From Saccopteryx bilineata (lineage: Eukaryota; Chordata; Mammalia; Chiroptera; Emballonuridae): a stretch of DNA of 64,000 nt. Position 1 is the stretch's first letter, and each line of letters opens with the position of its first letter. This document shows, one piece after another, positions 56,832-64,000 of this stretch. A model generated the notes under the pieces. It was not told the origin of the DNA. It saw only the letters and a list, made by a program, of their open reading frames with translations, and searched no databases. A program made the position numbers and the translations under genes. The stretch is taken from the NCBI RefSeq assembly GCF_036850765.1, contig NC_089496.1, forward strand, positions 52,707,613-52,771,612, written 5' to 3'.

Positions 56832-57246
56832 TGTAGTTAACACGTGTGACTCTGGACAGAGAGATACCAGATGAACACTAGATAATATGGGAATGCCTTT
56901 TAATATGGAAAAAGATATCTTTCTGCCATTGTGTTGACTTGTAAATTTTGTTTTCTCCAAAATAATGTATGGTTTGCAAATTGAACGTGGTCCTATCATG
57001 TTAAAGGACATATGACTATAACCAATAGCGGTAAGGGGTTCCTAATTGCAATTTTTGCTTCTGTACTTCCCACTTACAAAACTATAAAAACTAAGTAGAA
57101 CAAAGGGCCAGCATGCGCTCTCTCCCTCAGACAACTGTCGGAGTTTGCCGCCGCTTGGCCAAGCTAGACAATAAAGCTTTGATGTGTAAACGACGGACCT
57201 TGTTCCTGTCTTCAACGTTTCGGGTCCCTCCGAATTAGGCTTAACA
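56832..57246 (+). mobile_element. Class I (ERV1)-type LTR, probably solo
   Basis: A CCAAT box (AACCAATAGC, CCAAT at 57022-57026) is followed by the TATA-like CTATAAAAAC near 57083, a GCGCTCTCTCCCTCAG leader and AATAAA at 57170-57175. It ends GGACCTTGTTCCTGTCTTCA with CGGGTCCCTCCGAATTAGGC and TTAACA. This is the order of a gammaretrovirus-type LTR. The 5' end is uncertain. No internal viral gene adjoins it. Confidence 0.62.
57022..57175 (+). promoter_or_regulatory. CCAAT, TATA-like box and AATAAA of the class I-type LTR
   Basis: CCAAT lies at 57022-57026, TATAAAA near 57083-57089 and AATAAA at 57170-57175. The spacing of about 60 bp from CCAAT to TATA and about 87 bp from TATA to the polyadenylation signal is typical of a retroviral promoter. 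Activity is not shown. Confidence 0.55.
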
Positions 57247-58327
57247 GTAGGAAAAACAACAGGCGCTCAGTACAGATCAGCGTCACAGGCTCCTGGGTTG
57301 GCTGTCCCAGGAGCTGAAAGTTCCCGAGGGACGGGGATACCACGGGTGGGGGGGGGCAGGGTGAGGGGACAAGCTACTGAGGCCCGGAGCTCCTGGGGAG
57401 ACGGCCCCCTCCAGCCCTCTGTCCGGACGAACCTCGCAGGGAACGTCAACGATTCGCAGGTGCTCCTGATGCCCGCCTTTGAGGACAGGAGGAAGAAGGG
57501 ACGCACAGCGCTCCGCGTCCTCCTGTCCAGACGGCTTCCTGTCCACGCAACACCACAGACACTCCGCCCCTTACAGAAGGCCAGTGTTAGTGCCCTGCAT
57601 CTGAAATTCTGTCGGTCACACAGGGAGCCCAGGCCACCCCGGTCATCGCGTCACACGGACGCTCAGACTCGGGCATCTTGGAGTATTCTGGGATTGGCTT
57701 CCATCTCTCACCCGGCCTGACCCCTTAACCCCACCCTGGAATGTGCAGCCGGTCATCAGGAAAGTGCCCTGGGTAGTGAAGTCCTTCTCGGACCCCTCCC
57801 TTGCACGCCTTCTCCAGCGAGAACCCGGCTCTGCGGGAGGGCACTCGCCCCTTCTCAGAGGGTGCTGGGTCTCTCTCAGGTCCCTCCTGCTCCTGGTCTG
57901 GAAGTAGACGATCGCCTTGCCTCATTCTTCTTGTCACGTTCACACCCGTGTTTTTTCTCTCCTCCTCCACAAGCCCAAGTGTCCTTTGGAGCTGACGCCT
58001 GCAGGTTGCCCCCTGTCCCGACTGACTGCCCATAGCTAAGTGGCACCCAGACCGCCTTTCTTCATTGATTGAAGATTTTATCACACGATTCACCTCGTTA
58101 CTACATTCATCACACTTTTTGGTGACTTTAATATTCATGCAGATACTCCTGATGACACCCTGACTTTGTAGTTTTTCCGGGTTTTTTTTCCTCTTTTAAC
58201 TGAAAACCTGGCCTCTGCTTTATAAATGCTGCACATGTCCATGGAGTTACTGGAGACTTTGTCATCACTGGTGATAGCTCACCTGCCACAATCTCAGTTT
58301 CAAGCCCCATGCTCCAGTCCACCCTCC
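57247..58327. other. GC-richer single-copy sequence, no gene seen
   Basis: Frames up to 140 codons overlap on both strands without domains. Confidence 0.35.
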
Positions 58328-58668
58328 TGCCTTAGTAATCCCTTCCCCTTCCTTTCCCCCCTTCCCTTCCCTCCCACCCTCCCCTCCCTTCCCCTCCCCA
58401 ACCCTCCCTTCCCTCCCCCTTCCCTTCCCCTCCCCTCCCTTCCCTCCCCCTTTCCCTCCCCTCCCTCCCCTCCCTTCCCTCCCCCTTTCCCTCCCCTCCC
58501 TCCCCTCCCATCCCTCTCCACTCCCTTCCCTCTCCCCCTTTCCCTCCCCTCCCTTCCCTCCCCCTTTCCCTCCCCTTCCCTCCCCTCCCATCCCTCTCCA
58601 CTCCCTTCCCTCTCCCCCTTCCCCTTCCCTCCCTCCCCTCCCCTCCCTCCCCTTCCCTCCTTTCTCCA
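58328..58668. repeat. 340-bp polypyrimidine tract (CCCTT/CCCCT/CCCTTCC type)
   Basis: The tract is almost wholly C and T on the plus strand in CCCTCCCCTTCCC-like units. The complementary purine strand gives G/E/R-rich frames. Such tracts can form triplex (H-DNA) structures. Confidence 0.95.
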
Positions 58669-59339
58669 AATAAGGCATGGACAGGTCTGAAATTCTCAGT
58701 CCACCGGTCGGTCATACCTCTTGTTCACCCCATGCATTATTTCAGCTCCATCAGCTTCTCCTGTTCCTCCCTCCAGACTTAGCTTCTGTCGTCCGTTTCT
58801 GTGCCTGCCTCTTGTTCATGCCTTTCAGTCCTCAGCCCTTTCGCTGTGCCTTCTCATCTGCTTGCAGAACTGAGCACGAGTCCCATTCAGCTCCCCGCCG
58901 GCCCTGCACCTCCAGGTGTCCCCTGGCAGCAACCTCCGACCTCATCTCGAATGACGGAGCGTTAGCCTGAAGTTGGGTCCCCTTTCTGTCCAGCGACCCT
59001 GGCCGTGGCCTTCATACATTTCCTCTGTAATCACCTCCTGGCTATTTTACACCTCCTTCTCCATCCTCAAACATCCGCCCCTGTCACCCACTTTCCTCTG
59101 AGCACACAAACTTGCTTCCTGCTTCACTAAGAACATGCAAACAGTCAGAAGAGAACAGTCACACACGTCCACCGCCACAGCCCCCATCTCCATGGTTGAT
59201 GATGAGGGAGGACTCAACATTGCAACACGTGTGTGCAAGCATTGCAGTGGGCACTTGCACAAAAACCTAGCTGCTACCACCTACAACTATAATTATAGTT
59301 ATCCTTTCCTGTGGCTAGCAGCCCAGTGGGGTTGTTGAG
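58669..59339. other. Single-copy sequence, no gene seen
   Basis: Contains no feature that I recognise. Confidence 0.35.
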
Positions 59340-59507
59340 ACCAGCACCATCACCAACACGTGAGGAACGCTTTGCACTACGGTGTTACACAGGCCAGTGT
59401 CGGGATGCTGTAGAAAAGGTTCACCTCTATTATCACCTTATGGGACTACCACTATGTATGCAGTTCAGCATTGACTGAAACATTGTTACAAAGTAGATGA
59501 CTATATG
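59340..59507 (+). mobile_element. Tigger-type DNA transposon 3' fragment
   Basis: GAACGCTTTGCACTACGGTG, then TTATTATCACC-like TTATGGGACTACCACTATG, AGTTCAGCATTGACTGAAAC and ATTGTTACAAAGTAGATGAC, end near ATATGTA. This resembles the 3' end of a Tigger-group element. The subfamily is not assigned. Confidence 0.52.
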
Positions 59508-61173
59508 TATGTTATTATATATATATAATATAAAACTTATTTAAGTATAAATATGCTTCTTGAGGTTGTTACTACCTTTTGTCACTTTGACATTATTGTT
59601 AGTATCTGCACACCTGCAAATTGCCTAGCAGAATACACCCATCCCCACGCACATGCAATCTCACAACCTCCTCCGCACCTTCCCACACATGTATCTTCCC
59701 CTCTCTTCACTTCTCCTATTCCAAACCTATAAAGGGGTGAACAATAGAATACTTGACAAAGGAACATGCAATGCTCCCAATTCAGTAGGTGCTCATTATC
59801 TAAGTGACGAGCTGTCCCACTAATACCTCATCCTTGATTACACGTGACGCCAGTAAGAAGTAACACAGGGCTCTTAGCTCCTTGAAGTGTTTCCATAACC
59901 CACAGGAGCATCATTTGTCTTGGTGGCAGGAGAGGAGCAAAGAACAATTTGTCTTTTTTTTTTTTTTTTTTTTTTTTTTATTCATATTTCCACTTACATG
60001 TGGAGAGATAAAAAGCAAGAGACAGCTTGTACTAATTAGGAGGAGAAAATTTAAGGGAATATTGCTCTTGGCACTGTTAACATACCAAGGTCAAACACGT
60101 GTGTTCTGCAGCTATTGGCTTCTGGACGGAGGAGTGCGTTGGGGGAGGGGGGACTTTGTGCAGGCATCTTTCCGAATCCTACAGCGAGGGCCAAGGAGCA
60201 TGGAGTCTAGAGATTGAGTGTTTACTTCTTCAGTGGTCACTGGGAAACCGTCATATCTGGTTTACTCATTAAACATAGTGATTAAGAATATTAGTCTCAG
60301 CCTGAAAGATGAACACATCTGGGTCTGTTGCTCCCCTGAGGTGCCATCTAGTTAGTCTGTTGCATAACAATGGCTTAGTGAGGAACAAGGACTGGCTCCT
60401 CCCTCCACTCCCATCCCCTGGGCCAGCAGGTAATGCAGTACTGTCATGACTTTCTTGACCGACTGGTGGCTCATTTGTACGGATCAACCATAACCAATGA
60501 TCTAGTTTCTTGCCTTCGCAGAAAACCACACCTCCTGGAAAAAAAAATCAATCTGTTCCGTCTCTTTTGGTCATTTATTGGCAGATTAAGAAGTGAAATA
60601 GCGCGTAAGGACTCAGTAATTCTTATGTTGTTTGTCTGAAAATGCAGTCTTTCTCAGGTGAAGCTGCTCGTCAGTGTTGTGCGTGTCTTAGGAAAGAATT
60701 AACCAATTTTCTGACATGTTCTACAAGATCAGTAACACAATACTATACAAAGTAGCGACTGGAGGCCAAACGGCACCTGTCAAAATAAACAATTATATAT
60801 TTGGAACGCAGGGGTTACGTTTTGTACTGTGGATACATATTCATTGAATTTCTACTGTTTGGACTTTGAGAACTGACAGTGGGTCTCTTAGAGTCTCACT
60901 TCTAATTATCAAATTTCCTGTGGGGATGATGAAACCCAACAGAAGATTAAACAAAAGTTAGCTTGCCATGGAAATAGTCAATAAAGGAGGCCTTCATTCA
61001 ATTCCCTTCTTGTTTGGGGGAGGTTTGTCTTTTTGTTTGTTTATATGTTGTTTTTTTAAACCTGGTCGAGGAAGAACTGCAGTCTGATTAGGTGTGTCTA
61101 TATCCCGTGAGGACCAAGGTCCTTTAATATAGTTAGGGAGGCATCTCAACAAATGAAGCAGGCATGTAATGAC

Positions 61174-61178
<5 letters not shown>
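59508..61178. other. AT-rich single-copy sequence with a T run
   Basis: AT repeats lie at 59514-59530, and a T run of about 27 at 59953-59979. No gene or named transposon is seen. Confidence 0.4.

Positions 61179-61216
<38 letters not shown>
61179..61216. repeat. (GA)n microsatellite
   Basis: A run of about 19 GA dinucleotides. Confidence 0.93.
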
Positions 61217-61219
<3 letters not shown>

Positions 61220-61911
61220 CACAGCAGCGATGCACTGTTTGTTAGGAGTCGCCCTCTTCTCAGTGTGAGCTCCACCAGGTTAGCAGCCGCCCTCTCCAGT
61301 GTGTTCCTGACTGTCCATCACTGTCTTTTCCAGGGCTTTATAAACAAAGGCTCAATAAACATCACCCAATAAATGATGTTTCTGACCTCGCTTTACTCGG
61401 AATCAGTAGTCAACATTCTAAAATACATGTAAATATTTGGCCTTTAGTGGTTGATGCAAATAACTGTATCCCCGTTCTTCCCCAAACCAACCCAGACTAG
61501 CTGACCTTCGCCTTCTTTCTATAGGGAGCGTCACTTAGAACTGTGTCTTAGAGTCTGTCAGGACTCATCCACCTGAGTCCTACATGTGAGAGATTGCGGG
61601 TTTGATAAAAATCAGGAATAAAAGAACATCTCTCCAGAGGAGTGTCATTTCTTTCTCTCTCTTTGGTTAGAAAACTAAGGCATCTTCCCATTTCAGTGGG
61701 CCAACAGGATAAAGAGTTGAGCTCGTAACTAAGAGCTAGGGTTTTTGTTCACCTCTGTATTATCCTTGGGTTCTTCCATTTGGGACACATTGGAATTTTC
61801 TTGTTTTTCTTTTTTTAAGGATTTTCTTCAGATCCTCAAGTCTCTCTGTCTGGGGTGTTGTCTAGCAAACTATCATTTGGCTTTGCTTTATGGAAGCAAT
61901 TTTTTTTTTAA
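61217..61911. other. Single-copy sequence, possible L2 tail
   Basis: GGCTTTATAAACAAAGGCTC with AATAAACATCACCC at about 61334-61368 may be a short L2 3' end. No gene is seen. Confidence 0.35.
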
Positions 61912-62590
61912 TTTTATTGAATTTATTGGGGTGACATTGGTTGATAAAATTATATAGGTTGCAGGTGTACAATTCTGTAATACATCATCTTGTATTACAT
62001 TGTACATTGGCTACCCAAAGTTAGGTCTCCTTCCATCACCATTTATCTTCCCTAACACTTAAGTCTTTAATACATTTTGAGCTTGTTCTTGTGTATGGTA
62101 TAAGAATTCTAAATTCTTTTCTTTTTTTTTTTTTCTTTTCTTTTTTTTTTTTTTTTTTTGCACATATCTGTCCTGTTTTCCCAACACTATTTAGAGGCAG
62201 ACTGTGATTACCTCATTGTAAATTCTTGCCTCATTTGTTCAACTATTAATTGACCATAAAGGAGTGTGTTTATTTCTGGGCTATTTGGTTCCATTGATCT
62301 ATATGTCTGTTTTTATGCCAATACCATGTTCTTTTGACTACCGTGGTCTTGTAATATAGTTTGATATCAGATAGCTAGATTTCTCCAATTTTGTTCTTCT
62401 TTCTCAATAGCTATATAGGGTCTTTTGTGGTTCCATATAAACTTTTTGGAATATTTGTTCTAGTTTTATGAAATATGCCAATGGTATCTTGACAACAATT
62501 GTGTTAAAATTATAGATTGCTTGGGAAGTATGAACATTTTAATGATACTAATTCTCCCTATCCATGAACATGGTATATGCTTAGGAAAGC
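61912..62590 (-). mobile_element. L1 3' region, antisense, internally deleted
   Basis: It begins with a T tract and ATTGAATTTATTGGGGTGAC, then GGTTGATAAAATTATATAGG and CTCCTTCCATCACCATTTAT, the inverted L1 3' UTR. It then jumps directly to ORF2 sequence at about 62064 (GTCTTTAATACATTTTGAGC) and continues through GACCATAAAGGAGTGTGTTT, GTTCCATTGATCTATATGTC and CCCTATCCATGAACATGGTA. The stretch expected between the 3' UTR and this part of ORF2 is missing. A T-rich expansion lies at about 62119-62159. Confidence 0.88.
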
Positions 62591-62686
62591 AACTTTTGAG
62601 AAGGCCACAGACTCTAGCTTCTTGCACTCTATATGGAAGATAGTTTGCCACCCTTTCTTGGATTGATTTTCCACCTCAGTTATTTT

Positions 62687-63078
62687 TTTTTTTTATTTTT
62701 TTTTTCTGAAGCTGGAAACGGAGAGAGACAGTCAGACAGACTCCCGCATGTGCCCGACCGGGATCCACCCGGCACGCCCACCAGGGGCGACGCTCTGCCC
62801 ACCAGGGGGCAATGCTCTGCCCCTCCGGGGCGCTGCTCCGCCGCGACCAGAGCCACTCTAGCACCTGGGGCAGAGGCCAAGGAGCCATCCCCAGCGCCCG
62901 GGCCATCCTTGCTCCAATGGAGCCCTGGCTGCGGGAGGGGAAGAGAGAGACAGAGAGGAAGGAGGGGGTGGGGTGGAGAAGCAAATGGGCGCCTCCCCTA
63001 TGTGCCCTGGCCGGGAATCGAACCCGGGTTCCCCGCACGCCAGGCCGACACTCTACCGCTGAGCCAACCGGCCAGGGC
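62687..63078 (-). mobile_element. VES SINE with internal duplication and 16-bp target duplication
   Basis: A T run, then GACAGTCAGACAGACTCCCG, GATCCACCCGGCACGCCCAC, the purine body and GAGCCAACCGGCCAGGGCC mark an inverted VES with intact head (GAATCGAACCCGGG). CCACCTCAGTTATTTT at 62671-62686 and 63079-63094 is a perfect 16-bp duplication. A 20-22-bp piece containing CCACCAGGGGCGACGCTCTG is tandemly doubled. Confidence 0.95.
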
Positions 63079-63094
63079 CCACCTCAGTTATTTT

Positions 63095-64000
63095 GTGCGA
63101 GCTCATTGACGTTCTCTGTGCCATGACAACTGTGTGTGATGGATTCGTTCTAGGAGTTAACACTAGTTAGCTTCTTATCAATCACCGGATTTCACAAACA
63201 TCCAGATTCAAACTCTATGAAAGATACAAGATATTTCCAGAAATAGTATCAGACTGAATTTGACTAAAAGAGCAAACATATTCTCTGTTTGTATAAATCT
63301 TCAACTTTCCAAAGTCCTGAAAAAGATAAAAATTCTAGACTATTAGTGAAACAGTATCTAAGGGTCAGCATGTATTCTAATTGAAAATTCCGGATATGAT
63401 AGAAATAAATATTGTGGTACTTTTAGATCAAAGCCTTTGAACCTTTAAATAAATTTAAAACCACATTTACCAATTAATAGAGTATAATTTTTCCAATAAA
63501 AAATGTAAGTTATTTCAAAAAGATGCATTAAGACAAACATTAGTTATGTTTAAAGGAGTACGTGATGAGAATATATTCTGAAGATAACATTTCTTCTTGT
63601 CCTCTTGAAGGTTAACGAAATACCAATGGAAATAGTATTGTCTACTAAAACACTGAATAGCAGACAGCTTAGCCATCAAAGTTAATACCTTTTAAGAGAC
63701 CTTAAAACTTTGATGACTTGTATCTTCTTTTGTGATCATTTATCTAGCTGTTTATCTTCTCACGTTGTACACTCTCAAAGCTCATTTTCTTTTTGTATTC
63801 TGAGTTTAGACATAATTTAATGACCTGGTCTCTATATCCCTTAAAATGAATATTATCCAATTCCCTTTCACTTAAATGCTTTAATACCTTGCAGCTGCTC
63901 TCCACTGATCTGGCAGCGCTGCGTTTGACCTCCCAGTGTCCTTCCGACTGACAAGGGACAGGGCTGAATAATATAATCTGTGTGTTAGTGATGGAAGAGG
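63095..64000. other. AT-rich single-copy sequence, no gene seen
   Basis: Contains no transposon that I recognise to the end of the window. Confidence 0.4.

Noticed and set aside
58226..58715. Proline-rich and glycine/glutamate/arginine-rich frames of 127-154 codons
   Set aside because: They are read-through of the polypyrimidine/polypurine tract.
1..64000. Helitron (HeliBat) elements, expected in vesper bats
   Set aside because: I saw no convincing TC start, CTRR end and hairpin. Absence by eye is weak evidence, so no taxonomic conclusion is drawn.

Overview
This window is nuclear DNA of a mammal, very probably a bat. The marker is a roughly 380-bp tRNA-derived SINE of the bat VES type. It appears at least seven times in both orientations, with a tRNA-like head, a (TC)n-rich middle and a poly(A) tail. 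Some copies look young, with clean target-site duplications. A SPIN-type hAT transposon, a second hAT family of miniature elements, and older placental repeats (MIR, L2, L1M, MLT1/MaLR, MER5A, Tigger) fit a vespertilionoid or related yangochiropteran bat. I did not see a Helitron end, so I do not assign a family or species.

I find no protein-coding gene, exon, rRNA gene or functional tRNA gene that I can support. Every long open frame is either a tandem repeat read through in a stop-free frame, a SINE/LTR/L2 segment, or GC-rich sequence with no recognisable domain. The window reads as intergenic or deep-intronic sequence.

Layout. 0-10 kb: a 53/54-bp minisatellite, an ancient unnamed repeat, two VES copies, three antisense L2 stretches and a SPIN element with a perfect 8-bp duplication. 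10-26 kb: an inverted (twin-primed) L1 tail, a young VES with intact pol III boxes, an MLT1 LTR, a long AT-rich low-repeat block, an old antisense L1M of about 1.1 kb, and a MIR split by a VES. 26-34 kb: a hAT miniature element, microsatellites and a MER5A. 34-36.4 kb: a solo retroviral LTR of about 1.45 kb that has split an L2; it carries six tandem 38-39-bp units with nuclear-receptor-like half sites. 36.5-41 kb: two VES copies, a 300-bp purine microsatellite and a GC-rich block. 41.8-43.2 kb: an antisense L2 containing a pogo/Tigger-like element and a 33-bp minisatellite. 43-50 kb: GC boxes, a poly-G cluster, an L1 tail, a MaLR LTR, two further minisatellites and a second tRNA SINE type. 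50-60 kb: two MLT1 LTRs, a 486-bp hAT element with a probable transposase tail remnant, two Tigger-like elements, a class I-type LTR and a 340-bp polypyrimidine tract. 60-64 kb: an internally deleted antisense L1, a VES with an internal duplication, and AT-rich single-copy sequence.

Nothing here works together as a gene system. The interest is in nested transposon history, horizontally acquired hAT elements, tandem arrays carrying regulatory-looking motifs, and a strand-biased cluster of long poly-G runs. All family names come from recognising consensus-like sequence by eye and were not confirmed by a database search.
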